DNA of 64,000 nucleotides from Sebastes aleutianus. Lineage: Eukaryota > Chordata > Actinopteri > Perciformes > Sebastidae. The notes under the pieces were generated by a model that searched no databases, was not told where the DNA came from, and saw only the letters and a list, made by a program, of their open reading frames with translations. Position 1 is the stretch's first letter. Every line of letters starts with the position of its first letter. The DNA is taken from contig CAKAKS010000067.1 in NCBI GenBank assembly GCA_916700875.1, forward strand, positions 29,706,933-29,770,932, written 5' to 3'. A program made the translations under genes and the position numbers. Below are positions 1 to 11,378 of this stretch, piece after piece.

Positions 1-74
1 GATGCATGTTTGCGGATGACACAACAATCACAACTATAGTACATTCAGGGACATGAATAGTCAAGAGTCTAAAC

Positions 75-285
75 AGCAGCTCTGTGGGGCTTTCACTATT
101 TAGCATTGAACACAAAGTACAGCTGAGGTTGATGGGAAAGTTCTGCAGGTATTTTGTCATAAAGTAGTATTGGACATATTGAAATACTGACCTGATAAAG
201 GCGCTAAATGAAAAGTTCAACAAAGTTATTACAATATTTGTCCTGAGTGCGAAATTTCAAGGCAATCCATCCAGTAGTTGACGAT
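75..285. repeat. Dispersed fish repeat, fragment
   Basis: The text around 'CAGCTGAGGTTGATGGGAA' and 'GGCAATCCATCCAGTAGTTG' matches, from memory, a very common dispersed repeat of teleost genomes. Both ends fade into unremarkable sequence, so this is a truncated, old copy. No coding potential. The family name is not claimed. Confidence 0.4.
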
Positions 286-613
286 GCTGAGCTGTGATAA
301 CAGAAAGTGATGTATTAGCAAGACACATACGAAGTCATTCAGAGCATATGAATCATGTCTCTATAAACCCACTCACAAATACAGCAATTTCAGCACAGTG
401 GAGTTTTTAGAAAAATAGTTTCTGTGAAACCCTGAGGAGTTCCTCCAGTGAAAAGCTCAGCAGCAGTTCATGAACTTGAAAGTGGCGAGAACAAGACTGA
501 GACAGAATGAACTTTGCTGCTTTTGCCATTTTGCCAGTTGGACTTTCACAAAAAGATCATTTTCTTTATCTCTCACTCTTGCAGTCAGACACTAAAATAG
601 ACACACACTCACT

Positions 614-615
<2 letters not shown>

Positions 616-646
<31 letters not shown>
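616..646. repeat. (AC)n microsatellite
   Basis: About 15 uninterrupted AC dinucleotides. A short ORF running through it is only a repeat read-through. Confidence 0.95.
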
Positions 647-649
<3 letters not shown>

Positions 650-1446
650 TATAGGTCACTATATAAAGCCGTTGCTGTCACAAGTCATCTGTTTCTGAAA
701 GACAACATTCGCTGTTATTCCACACTGTTCTGATGCATCCGCAGCCGTCTTCCTGAGTCACACCATGTTGGCGAGTAGCATTCATCACAGTCGGGTTGTT
801 CCAGGTCAAATATTACTTGTTAATGGTGGGTGTTAAAATATACAGAGCACACAGGGACACTCTGCTATTGAGGAATGTAATTAGCTTCTCAGCTCCTCAC
901 ATCTCTGCTGGTTGTCAATACCAATAAAGTCAAGACGTATCCAGTGCAAAGGAGGTGATGCGTTTTGCACAATGTTTGCGATTTTTTTGCATTACAATTT
1001 TTCTCACTCGCTTTGGCTCATTTTTCGAAAGTCTTTACATTCTCTAAACTGTCATCACACCTTTATTGCATGTCTGCAGAAGGTTGTAACTCACCCAAAA
1101 CACTTCATTCATGCTTCAGAAGCTCATCATGGTGTCAGTAAACTGTAAAATGTAAAATGTTTACATGTTTTTTCACCATGACAATCAACCCTGGAAATGC
1201 TTCTTATATACTAATCTCTGTTTTGTTCTACTTTTTGTTGAAGCTGACTGCTTACTGTAATATACAAGAATGTCCGTTTTGTCCAGCTGAATGCGGTTGT
1301 GTATCACACGGAGCTTTTTAGATTCTGATTTCAACAGAGGTAAAAGCTTACTAGGAAAAGTCAACACTGTAGTAGCTACACAGAAGAAGGATATGCACGT
1401 GTGTTTGCATACAGTACATTTATTTGTGTAGCAATGTGTTGCATGT

Positions 1447-1700
1447 GCTGTAAACAGAAAATTCACTTTTGATCTTTCATGTAAAAGTCATACACTTTTT
1501 CCACAAAAAAACATACAACCTGCCAACAATGAAGCAAAAATGTGGTACAGTAGTTCAGTTCAAAAACCACAAATTGTACCTCCTCGTCATAGATATTTAT
1601 GGGATATACATACACATAAGTCTGACAGATTTTGATAACTGAATAGATCATTTTGCATGTGATGGCTCAAACAATGAAAGAATGTTTAGAAGTTGTGAAG
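1447..1700. repeat. Local direct duplication, copy 1
   Basis: This segment runs from 'CTGTAAACAGAAAATTCAC' to 'TGTTTAGAAGTTGTGAAGAG' and is repeated in the same orientation 464 bp downstream (1911-2165). The ends are nearly identical and the middles have diverged and gained indels. The short minus-strand ORFs in the two copies are not conserved in frame, so the duplication is probably non-coding. Confidence 0.75.
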
Positions 1701-1910
1701 AGGACGACAACTTCAATGAGAATCAACTCATCAGTTTTGATCAGCAAGACATGCAAGTGGTTATTGTACTTATTCGTGCAGTTTGCTTGAATGAATGAGA
1801 AATTCAAATATGTTGTGAACAACAAACTCATTGTTTAAAGATATGATCTCATTGTTTTGAAAAAAAAAAAAATTCTCATTCATGAATTTAGCCAAAGCGA
1901 ATGAAAAAAA

Positions 1911-2165
1911 CTGTAAACAGAAAATTCACTTTTGATCTTTCATGTAAAGTCATGGACAGTGAACAGAACATTTGCCATAAAATGACATCAATGCCGAAAA
2001 ATAAGTAATATAAAACACAACTAATTGTACCTCCTCACAGTATGTAACACCATGTAATAGATGTTTATGGAATATACATGGATCTCTGAGATTTTGATAA
2101 TTGAGTGGATCATTTTGCATGCGATGGCTCAAACTATGAAAGAATGTTTAGAAGTTGTTAAGAGT
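1911..2165. repeat. Local direct duplication, copy 2
   Basis: Second copy of the 1447-1700 segment. It shares the same start ('CTGTAAACAGAAAATTCAC'), the central 'ATTGTACCTCCTC' and the end ('GAATGTTTAGAAGTTGTTAAGAG'). The middle differs by several indels, so the event is not recent. Confidence 0.75.
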
Positions 2166-2930
2166 CTGATGGACAGATAGATCATCAAACATGGAGATGA
2201 TGAAAGTGCAATAGGGAGAAGTAAATGAACCTGAAACAGTATGGCTTCTTCTACACACACAAAGCCATTCATGTTAGCTCACACAAACTTTGTGTGTAGC
2301 TTTGCTGGAGAAGCTTTGATGAATAAAAAAATCAATTATTCTTTCTGAGTTTGTAATCAGCCTGTTCACACAGAATGGCTTCAGACAAATTTCCCTTCAG
2401 ACGGACAGAAGTCCAAAAAAACAGAGGATTAAGATTCATCGGCTTTTAAGTTCTGTTTGCGGATGGAATAAAGAAAACACTGTGAATATTCTGTTTGATT
2501 TTGACAAATGGCTATTAATCAGATGGTGAGCTGTACACACACACATGGAAACACACAAATACACATTTGGTTAAAACTTTGATTACTAGTTCAATAAAGA
2601 CAGACTGAAGGTCTGATTCACACCTTCACCAAAGTTCAGATAACAATCTAAACATTTCCACTGCTCTGTCTTTGTATGATGAGTAAGAGAAATAATGGTT
2701 CAAGTACCCTGTTCGACTCTTAGAGGCGGTCAGTATGGTCTGCTTGAGCGCCTCATCATGACAATCTGTGACAAAGATTTTTTGGCTGCTTGATAGATGA
2801 TTTGATCTCAGTTTGTTTCTGTTTTAAAAACACTGCTATCACTTTATTTTCATGACGTTTATTTCCTCCATAGCAGCAAAACACATTACACACTAAAATA
2901 GACTTGAAGAAACCTGTTAGCCTAGCAAAC
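2166..2930. other. Non-coding spacer with a small hairpin
   Basis: No gene seen. At about 2255-2300 the arms ACACACAAAG and CTTTGTGTGT form a 10-bp hairpin with a loop of about 25 nt, followed by an AATAAA at about 2323. Either could be chance. The rest is unremarkable AT-rich sequence. Confidence 0.5.
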
Positions 2931-2934
2931 TTAA

Positions 2935-3345
2935 AGCTGCAGTGGGTAAATATTGGAGCAAATATGATTAAATAAAGTTATTTTTATAAACTATATCCTG
3001 ACAGTAGTGCATGAAAAAGAAGAAAATTATGTGCCTTTGTGTCCGCCGGTGCTCCTAATGGCATCTGCAAGATTTCACAGACCGGAGGAAAACAACCAAT
3101 CAGAGCCGAGCTGCAGCCTTGCCATCTCTGAGCAGCTGTCAATCACTCGCCGATCAAACGGTCAAACTAGGCAGCGCTGATCAAATATGAATCAATATTC
3201 TGTTACTGTAATGCCTATTTCTCTCCTCAAATGTGTCCACAAACATCTTGTAGTGTACTGTTTAGCTGTAAAATTGAGAACGTTTGTGACCCGGCAGGCA
3301 TGTTGAGATCAGTTGAGGAAATACCAAGCACCGCTCACCAGCCGG
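2935..3345 (+). mobile_element. TTAA-flanked MITE, family 'AGCAGCAGTGGG', 3'-decayed copy
   Basis: The element begins right after a TTAA (2931-2934) with AGCTGCAGTGGGTAAATATTGG. It then follows the full-length relative at 58548-59193 through 'GGTGCTCCTAATGGCATCTG', 'CACAGACCGGAGGAAAAC' and 'AAACGGTCAAACTAGGCAGC'. The right terminus is not recognisable, so the end is approximate. Non-autonomous: no transposase. TTAA targeting suggests mobilisation by a piggyBac or Kolobok transposase (inference). Confidence 0.75.
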
Positions 3346-4325
3346 TGGGCTCAAAAATTCTCACTGAGAATAAGGAACACATCATTTTACTGTGTTTCGC
3401 AACATCAAATTGTCAGTAAACTGCATCCATACCACATGGCCTTGAAGATGAATGAATAAATGTTACGATGCAGCAGCCAGAGCACCAGAGGAATAAATGT
3501 TCATTTTACAATCCGTGTGAATACAACATTTATTACTCTTCTTCCTCACTTTTGAGGCCAGAGCTCTTCAAGGGGAAATTAAAACTTTTTTTTTACTGAT
3601 AATGAATAGTACTTTTATTCAAATTCAAACTCTTGACATTTTATTTCTTAGTGAATTCCATCCCTCTTGGCAGATCTCCTCTTAAAAAAAGGAATACGGA
3701 AAATCAAACATGCCAATTTCAGTAGATTGTGTTCGCGAGTGATGTCGCCCTCGGGCTAACTTTAAATATTCTAATATCTACTCGCATGTCTCCAACTTCC
3801 CCGTATATTAGGAAGTACAGAAAAAACCCTGAATGTACTCTGCTTAAAGCTTTTGAATCTAACACGGTGCTGCTGTAGGCTTCACTTTAGATGTCTGTTG
3901 AACAAATGGGTTACAGCAAAGGAAGAGATTAGAATTCTTAATGCAGCGAGTTATCTGTTGTGCAAACATTTTGTGTTGTTAAACCAAGAAGCAAATATGA
4001 TTTCTGATTAAAGGATGAAGAGCAGATGTAGGCCTTGATGAGGGGGATGAGACAAGCAGAAATATGACTTTTAATCAATGTCTATTTTTCATTTTCTGCT
4101 GCTGAAGTCTTAGTTTCTGTTGCTAGGTGTCAGGATTTACACTGTCAACATCATTCTATTGCCTACTCTTTAAAGTTTACTCCACCAATTTAGCATTGCA
4201 ATCCTATAATATTGTGGACAGTTTAAAAGAAAACGAAAAAAAATATTAAAGTCGATGCAACGGATCCAAAGATATATTCTTCTTTTTTTATACCATACAT
4301 TCTTCTTCCTGGTCAAAACCGACTC
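3346..4325. other. No feature seen
   Basis: AT-rich spacer without open frames of interest, convincing splice-flanked ORFs, or internal repeats that I can detect. Confidence 0.5.
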
Positions 4326-4328
4326 CTA

Positions 4329-4878
4329 GAGTGTGTTCCAATTCATGTACTTCCAGAAATACACTTCAATGTAGTGCACTTTGTGCACTCTGTACTCACT
4401 TGAGTAGTGCGTAAATTTCAACGGGGTAGGGTCGTCTCAAATCAAATACTCTGCGGCGCACTGACCGGAAATGACGATCGCAACATTTGACTGCGGCTCG
4501 CTACCCGCCAAAATATCTTCTGAAAAAAAATTAAAGCAGAGTGGAAATTACGTTTCCAAGGTCATCGCCTACGCCTACGATGTGTCTTCCTGTTGGCTGA
4601 AAATGCACCGGTACGTTTACATATTGTATTGTTTTATTCTGTTATCTACGTCTGTTTGAATAGTGGTCGTGGCTCCGCCCCTTCCGCTACGTAGCCAAGA
4701 TGGCGACAGTTGAGTGTGGAAAGTGTCCAGCGTTCCACACTCAACGATCTGACTGTTTTGAGTACAACATCTGGGTACTTTGAGTGCACTGCATTTTGCC
4801 GTACTTCCCAGTGTGAACGCACTTATGCACTCAAAATAGTAAGTGTAAGTACAGAAGTACGCGGATTGGAACACACTG
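4329..4878. mobile_element. Non-autonomous DNA transposon, Harbinger-like, 550 bp
   Basis: Terminal inverted repeats AGTGTGTTCCAAT at the left and ATTGGAACACACT at the right enclose 550 bp. The trinucleotide CTA sits immediately outside both ends (4326-4328 and 4879-4881), as expected for a 3-bp target-site duplication of the PIF/Harbinger type. Short ORFs inside are not conserved proteins. The superfamily is inferred from the duplication length only. Confidence 0.75.
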
Positions 4879-4959
4879 CTACATTATCCATAATGCAACT
4901 TGATCACAGAGAGTTCAGTCTGAGATTCAGACAGAGAGTATAGAAGTTTTCTCCCTTTG

Positions 4960-5215
4960 AAGGTAGCATACTAATAAAAAATTAATGAATAAATAAAAGA
5001 GAATGGAGATATTGGAACATTACATGATCTGCATATTCCCATTCACATCTTTAAATCATATACCTCATGCTGTTATTTGGTGCAAACGTTTGAACTATAC
5101 CCTACAATGCATTGCTAGTTCAAAAAACGTTTTACATGTGTGCTGCTTCAAAGAGGACCTCAAGCATGCACAATCAAGATGAATTGTAATACCACATCCA
5201 TTTCCTCTGGCTCTA
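4960..5215 (+). repeat. Dispersed repeat D, copy 1
   Basis: About 250 bp closely matching 7576-7806 in the same orientation. It includes 'TAGCATACTAATA', 'ATGAATAAATAAAAGAGAA', 'ATCATATACCTCATGCTG' and 'ATCAAGATGAATTGTAA'. No terminal inverted repeats were found, so the nature of the repeat is unknown. Confidence 0.8.
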
Positions 5216-5368
5216 TTATAACAAAAGCATTTCCTGTGAATTCCTTTGTGCGTGTGTAGGCAATTTCGATGCTGTGCGGAAAAGGCGGACTCCGCCAGTA
5301 AACATGAAAACAAGGGAGGGTGATTGAATGGCCATTGAAAAAAAACATTTCTGTAAATAGGATTACCT

Positions 5369-5813
5369 TTCCAAGATTGCTGTAAAGTGAGCCGCCGAGT
5401 GCAAAACCGTGGTAACGACGTTTACCTCGCTCAGAGGCCATCCTGTCCCATAATAACACTACTTTAGGAGAAACAGAGGTCAGACGACGGCTGGCGGTAC
5501 CACGGTTTTGCACTCTGCAGCTTTCACAAGCGTGACGGAAAACTACAACAGGGCCTTTAGCGTAAAAACGTGACAGGCTCTCTCCAGAGCCGGTGTTAAG
5601 TTTGTCCGTTCTGGGCTACTGTAGGAACCTGGCGAAGCAACATGGCGGACTCCGTGAAGAGGACCCGCTCCCTATGTAGATATAAACGGCTCATTCTAAG
5701 CTAACAAAAACACAATAATTCTTAGTTTCAGGTGATTATACACTAATGAAAACATTGGATATAAAATTCCATTTCTGCTAATAGATCCCCCGAAATGCTA
5801 CACACTGTTCCTT
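5369..5813 (+). mobile_element. TTAA-associated MITE, family 'AGGRACAGTGTG', copy 1
   Basis: The segment matches the reverse complement of the two outer parts of 34964-36537 over almost its whole length. The right end reads CTACACACTGTTCC and abuts TTAA. It carries an internal inverted pair around 'GAGTGCAAAACCGTGGTA' and 'TACCACGGTTTTGCACTC'. The left terminus is degraded. Non-autonomous; no transposase. Confidence 0.7.
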
Positions 5814-5819
5814 TTAAAG

Positions 5820-7575
5820 CTCTAGCACGTTAAACAGGTCATTATATAGGTGCCCACTGTAGCTTTGGTCTTCACAAGGATGCTCGAAAAAGACCAAATA
5901 ACATTAACATGCACACACACACGCAGACCAAACTACTACCATTGTGTCTTGCTGTGTCTACTGTAGCATCAAGTCCTCTGTACTCAGTGTGATTGGTTTT
6001 AATTAGACAGGCTTCTTTACTTTATTATCAGCACCATGGCCACAAGGCATACGGGTCAATAATGTCTGCTGACAGCAGGGTTCGGTCTTTAATATGTATT
6101 TAAGTGTATTAAAAGAAAAGAAAGAAAACAGACAGAAAATGCTATTGATACACGTATATTTCAGCAACTTTGGAAATTTGTTTCCAGTGAGAGTGTGTTG
6201 GACATCTCCAGTTCTGCCCCCTCTCCAACCCATCTCTGTCTACAGTAACATTACAATAAACCTGTTAAACTTCATCTACCTCCGTGTCAGCATCGCCCTG
6301 ACTACACCACAACACTGAAACTATATCATTTAAAAAAGAATAAAACAGAAGTGTGTCTTGGTACCTTCTGGGTAAAAAAAAAACAGGATGAAGTACCTCA
6401 AGTTTAAAGGTGCTAGTGGAGAGCAAAATGCTTTACTCATTTTGCAATATTGGGACTCGACTTTGGCCCACCATGAGACACTTTAAGTGAAAAATCAATG
6501 AAGGCCATATAACAGAAGAAGAAATGTGTCTGAAAGCTAACTATTATTAAAACAAAGTCAACTTTGTTCTTTTTTAAACAATCTGGGAGCTGCTAAATGC
6601 CTTGCATCAGGGGAGTTTACGGAGAACGAGTGATATTCACAGCTTCACAATTCCCAAATCACTCCACTCCCAGATTTAACACGTGGAGATTTTTAAATGT
6701 GTTGACTTTTGTTTAATCTCGCATCCCTAAATTTAGGATTGCTGTTGTGTGAAAGCGATGTGTTTTGTATTTCGACAGACATGTCTTGTGAAGTTGCAAA
6801 GTCGCAGCTTTACTTTGGCTTTGTTGTGAAGCAGGAAGGGAATATGTGTGGCGTCTTGTGTTAAAGCAGCAAGTATAAATACTATAGTATATATATGTAA
6901 ATACACCTTAATAGACCTGTTTGCTCAAAGGAACTGTATGGCAGTGATAACAAAATACACATCATTTTGTTAGTGAGCACGGGTATCAACAATATATACA
7001 AAAATACCCTAAACAAAATATCCAGTGTGTATTGCTCCGTGGTATTTTTGTATATGTTGTATGTACTGTATGCATACTGATTGTCTGAGATGGTCAAACC
7101 TATTTTGCACACTTTAAACTGTTTGCATATTTATTGCACATTTTCATGAAACACATTGCTCTTATCAGCGTTAATAAAAGATCCTTGAGGGTGAGGTCAC
7201 AAAGCAAGTCATCCTAGAAAACCTGTAGTCATATACCCATTATCAAGTATTGTAGTTGAGAATGTAGATTGTTACTGAGAACTGCGCAACAAAATAGCAA
7301 CACTTAATTTGCTTCCTGTGTTGTTGATGTCTTTAGTTGACTTAATGAATGTCGAGGTGATTGATTTTGGGGGTGTGTGGTTGGTTGGTCAGCCTGGTCT
7401 CACCAAATGGCGTGAATGACACGACAATTTGTCCATTTTTGCGTGCAATAACAACGCCATTCTTGCTTTTGGTGTTTCATTTCATTTCATGTGTTCGGGC
7501 AAGACCTGACTAAAGGAGCAACACATACTTTTATGTTTTACATAATATTATTAAGGTTGATTTTGGCTCCCTATG
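5820..7575. other. No feature seen
   Basis: AT-rich spacer. Several 60-76 codon ORFs occur on both strands but lack homology I can recognise, signal sequence or splice context. The stretch around 6985-7065 has a weak inverted repeat (AAAAATACC / GGTATTTTT). Confidence 0.5.
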
Positions 7576-7806
7576 AATGTAGCATACTAATAGAAAATGA
7601 ATGAATAAATAAAAGAGAAGGGGAATATTGAATCATTACATGATGTGCATGTTTCCATTCCCATCTTTTAATCATATACCTCATGCTGCTATTTGGGGCA
7701 AATGTGTGAACTTAGCCTACAATGCATTGCTATTTCACAAACGTGTTATGCCGCCTCAAAAAGGACCTCAGGCATGCATAATCAAGATGAATTGTAACAC
7801 CACATC
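7576..7806 (+). repeat. Dispersed repeat D, copy 2
   Basis: Second copy of the repeat at 4960-5215. It ends at 'CACCACATCC', directly before the pyrimidine-rich acceptor-like sequence of the ORF at 7825. The earlier copy continues with 'TTTCCTCTGGCTC' at the corresponding point but has no ORF. Confidence 0.8.
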
Positions 7807-7824
7807 CTGACTCTCTTTCCTCAG

Positions 7825-8132
7825 ACTGGATTTTTTTAAATGTCACTGCTTCTATCAAGTTGCCTGTTTTACTTAAGTTTTGTGAACACAGAATTATCAC
7901 AGTCCCCTTTGGCTATCAAATCATGTCAGGCTGGTTCCTCCGCACTAACTCTCTCAATGGAATGTGATCCTGGATGTCACAGTAGCTCTCGTAATGTTGA
8001 AGACAGTTTAATATACAGCAGTTCCACATTTACAACTACCGTCTATCACACAAGTCAGCTGTATTCAATACCTTACAGTGGATATTATATGTTTTATTGC
8101 AGAGCACTCAGTCAAACAGTGAAGAACAAGTT
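7825..8132 (+). CDS. Orphan exon-like ORF, unrecognised
   Basis: A consensus-like acceptor (CTCTCTTTCCTCAG, ending 7824) and a donor GTAAGA (8133) bound a 308-bp segment. The frame starting at ATG 7840 is open for 98 codons and begins with a hydrophobic leader-like stretch (MSLLLSSCLFYLSFVNT). It is rich in Ser, Thr and Tyr, has five Cys after the leader, and ends near SGYYMFYCRA, faintly reminiscent of the DSGxYxC F-strand motif of Ig domains. The rest of an Ig core (B-strand Cys, Trp) is not visible. A second frame is open for the first half. No partner exons were found. It may be a chance ORF, a relict exon, or a small secreted protein; I favour relict or chance. Confidence 0.2.
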
Positions 8133-8139
8133 GTAAGAT

Positions 8140-8635
8140 GAACTGCAGGTGGTGGTGAATGCTATGTAAAGCCTTTTATGATCATAAACCAGGAGTACAA
8201 AGGAGTATTATGCACATAGAAAAATCTTAACTAATTGAAAACGGTCTGCAAAAAGCTTTAGCAGTTGGTAATTTTTTTTTGTGGAGAAATTGTTCAAATA
8301 GTTTTTTATGCTGCGTTTCTTATTCACAGAAGAGTGTTATGATTATACTCTGCACTCCCACAAACAATCTAAAGGCCTATTCATAAAGGATTAGCGGGCT
8401 ACTCAATGTAAATCCCAGTAATCTCCAACTCTGTCATGTTCCAAGCATGTACGCGGGGTTACGACCGTGCCTCGTAACAGTAATCATACACAGCAGCGGC
8501 AGACATTTTGACTTGGAGAAAAGCACAACAGGAAACACTCAGGAGTGATCATTAGCGTTATTAATGATGAAGGCTCAGCGTGGGCAATACAGTACCAACG
8601 CCTTGGCAGACGTTAGTAGGAGTGAAACCATTATT
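8140..8635. other. No feature seen
   Basis: Spacer with no ORF, repeat or motif that I can support. Confidence 0.5.
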
Positions 8636-8750
8636 GGTAAATGGTAAATGGACTTGCATTTATATAGCGACCACTCAAAGTGCTTTACACTACATGCACA
8701 TTCACACACACTTTCATACACTGATGGCAGAGGCTGCCATACAAGGTGCC
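8636..8750. repeat. Fish 'AAATGGACTTGCATTTATATAG' repeat fragment
   Basis: The run from 'GGTAAATGGACTTGCATTT' through 'CCACTCAAAGTGCTTTACAC' to 'GGCAGAGGCTGCCAT' is, from memory, a highly repeated sequence in teleost genomes. Only about 115 bp is present, truncated on both sides. Confidence 0.5.
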
Positions 8751-8754
8751 AATC

Positions 8755-8965
8755 AGGGGCCTCATTACAGAAACTTCCTGAAATCCTGTCTCATCTCAGT
8801 TTAGGATGACATTTGGGATCTTAATAGGTATTACAGAAACATGTTTCCTAACTGCATTTCGGAAAAAATCCTATCTTTTTTTAGGATAGAAATTTTGCTA
8901 TTACAGAACCGTTCTAATTTAGGGATTACCCAAGTTAGGAATCCTAAATTAGGATGGCATAGAGC
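8755..8965. repeat. Probable degenerate palindromic repeat
   Basis: The motif 'ATTACAGAA' recurs three times, and 'TTTAGGAT' and 'ATCCTAAATTAGGAT' recur in both orientations. This gives the segment a loosely palindromic build like an old MITE. Termini are unclear. Confidence 0.3.
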
Positions 8966-9121
8966 CTGTGCTAAGCAGCACTGTTGTTAGGTTTGTATGG
9001 TAATAACAATGAAGAAGAAGGAACAACATGAATGATTGAAAAGGTTACTCAAACCGTATGATTCCTGGACCATTAAAAATTATACATATTATAGTTTTTG
9101 TTTTTTTTCTAATATATTTAA

Positions 9122-9619
9122 AGGTCCCATATCATGCTCATTTCCAGGTTCATACTTGTATTTTGTTCCTACCATGACATGTTTACATGCTGTAATGTTA
9201 AAATAAAAACTTTATTTTCCACATACTGTCTGCCTGAATATACCTGTATTTACTCTCTGGCTGAAACGCTCCATTTTAGTGCATTTCAACGGAATTGCGT
9301 TGCTAGAAAACAGCTTGGGTCCATGTTTACTTCCTGTCAGCTGATTTCATTCACATACACTGCAACAGGACATAAACTGGGACACATTTAGAATGTTTAT
9401 GTTTAAAACCATGTAATGGTCTAAATATTGTATATTTGTGACATCACAAATGGACAGAAATCTTAACGGCTTGTTTCATACGCACAATTTCTGAATACGG
9501 GCTGTGTGTATTTCTCCGCAAATTGAGCGTTTTGATAGTTTAACAGTATTTATAAAGCACTTAAACCTGCTTTATAATATAAAAGACATGAAAATCACAC
9601 TTTTTACAATAGGAGACCT
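9122..9619 (+). mobile_element. TTAA-flanked MITE, family 'AGGTCCCATAT', copy 1
   Basis: The left terminus AGGTCCCATAT follows TTAA (9118-9121). The right terminus AGGAGACCT precedes TTAA (9620-9623). The body closely matches the element at 60251-60750 in the same orientation, with shared landmarks 'TACTGTCTGCCTGAATATAC' and 'GTGACATCACAAATGGACAG'. No transposase. The right terminus has mutated away from the perfect inverted repeat of the other copy, so this copy is older. Confidence 0.9.
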
Positions 9620-9638
9620 TTAATATATATAATGTCTT

Positions 9639-10170
9639 GGTCTGTCAATCGATTAAAATATTGAATCGCAATTAATTGCAAATAAATCACACATTTTGTA
9701 TCTTTTCAAAAGGTACCTTAAAGAGAGATTTGTCAAGTATTTAATACTCTTATCAACATGGGAGTGGGCAAATAAGCCGCTTTTTGCAAATGTATGTATA
9801 TATTTATTATTGTAAATCAATTAAAAACACAAAACAATGACAAATATTGTCCAGAAACCCTCACAGGTACTGCATTTAGCATAAACATATGCTCAAATCA
9901 TAACATGACTTGACTATGACTTGCCCCCAAACTGCATGTGATTATGATAAAGTGGGCTTGTCTGTAAAGGGGAGACTCGTGGGTACCCATAGGACCCATT
10001 TTCATTCACATATCTGGAGGTCAGAGCTCAACATTTAGAATAAGTTTGGAGCATTATTTAGCCTCCTTTCCGACAAGCTTTAACTCTAACTTTAAAACTG
10101 AGCAGGCTACAACCTAAAAGTCGCAAGTTGACGTTGAAGTAAAAAGAAATTATTGGCGTTCGACAGCCCT
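9639..10170 (+). mobile_element. hAT-like MITE 'TAGGGCTGTCAA', internally deleted copy
   Basis: Begins with TCTGTCAATCGATTAAAATA and ends with CGACAGCCCT. In between are the family landmarks 'TATCAACATGGGAGTGGGCA', 'CCAGAAACCCTCACAGGTAC' and 'GGAGACTCGTGGGTACCCAT'. It lies only 20 bp from the TTAA-flanked element to its left. Internal deletions are visible relative to the longer copy at 41988-42740. No coding capacity; no matching 8-bp flanks remain. Confidence 0.85.
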
Positions 10171-10504
10171 TGTTTAGGCGCTATGGGAAGATCAATAAGA
10201 GCACACAAGCAATTTCTAAACTGCAGACACAGTATGAGCACTGCTGTAAGGCTTGGTTTTGTTCACCCCTGGCTACAGGTAATCGGGTTTATGTATAGGA
10301 GAAAGTATCTCCAGTCAGGAGGGGTATCATAGACGAAGGGGAATTTATTATTTTGTATTAATTTATCTGACAAACACCGTCTACTGAGTCCAAAATAAAC
10401 CAATAAACTGAAACACAGTCCAAGGACACAAACGTGGTCAGAAATGGCCCAGTATACACAGAGACACAGAGCAGGGTTAGTTATGTGCAAAATAAGTGGT
10501 GGAG

Positions 10505-10561
<57 letters not shown>

Positions 10562-11157
10562 GGGTGGATGTGGGTGTTCACAGCGCTGGAGTTGCTCCTG
10601 GGAAATTTAATCCACTAAAAGTTTATAAAGTTAAAGAGCGAGTTAAAGTTGATAAAGAGTGAGAAAGTCTGCTGAAAAAAAACAGGCAGGAATGCTGAAT
10701 TAATGTTGAATGAATTCTGAATGTACTAAATGTTTCATGGCCCACCAAAATAAGCCATTAATTTTACAGTAGACGGCAGTGCACTTCGCCTCACCAAAGC
10801 TGAACCACATTGGTAGTCAGACTGTGTTTTTGTGTCTGTCCTAGCCATTGGCAGCAGCAATACAGGGGTGGAAGTCAGGGTTATACTGTTGCACCTTCAC
10901 AGTTCTGCATAGAACAAGCAAAGCCCCCCGAGCATTTTTTTTACAGAAACGTATTTCCCGTTCTGACCCTGAGCTGACCAGGACATTACCCAGACAACAT
11001 GTCATGGAGTCGTGCATGCATGTGGGTTAGTCTTGCCACTGACACACAGCAGCTCAAATCTCTAGAGTTCTGCAACCCAACTCAAACCCAATGGATCCCG
11101 ACAACATATCGTGTCTTAGGCGGGTTCAGGCCATTCAAATGTTGCAAGTAAATTATG
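10171..11157. other. Spacer around a microsatellite
   Basis: Apart from the (TG)n tract at 10509-10559 I see no gene or repeat. The ORF that runs through the microsatellite (GVFVCVCVCV...) is an artefact. Confidence 0.5.
10509..10559. repeat. (TG)n microsatellite
   Basis: About 25 uninterrupted TG units. Confidence 0.95.
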
Positions 11158-11378
11158 CCCTTTTCACAGCAGCCATTTTTACGTCACAGCACGGTAAACA
11201 CAGGTGTCATTGATAAAGTTAATTATGGCCCCTTTCTATAATGTGTGTCACAGCTATTCCAGTGAGCCAGGATGCACAATATGAGGACCCCGACCCACCT
11301 AAATGGAACAGGGCTACAATTAATGTTTACACCTGTGTTTATCATGTAATGACATCCAAATGGCTGCTGTGAAAAGGG
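11158..11378. mobile_element. Small MITE with 21-bp perfect inverted termini
   Basis: The left arm containing TTTTCACAGCAGCCATTT (arm 11158-11178) is perfectly repeated, inverted, at 11358-11378. The enclosed 179 bp also shows a looser inverted pair (ACACAGGTGTCAT / ACACCTGTGTTTA). Total 221 bp with no coding content. Target-site duplications are not clear, so no superfamily is assigned. Confidence 0.85.

Noticed and set aside
360..600. CTATAAAC box, about 140 bp leader and an ATG with a short hydrophobic start (MNFAAFAILPVGL)
   Set aside because: It looks like a promoter plus signal exon, but no donor fits well, no following exon was found, and the frame then enters the (AC)n tract.
4471..4943. 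ORFs of 62-85 codons on both strands
   Set aside because: They lie within the Harbinger-like element 4329-4878 and are not conserved proteins.
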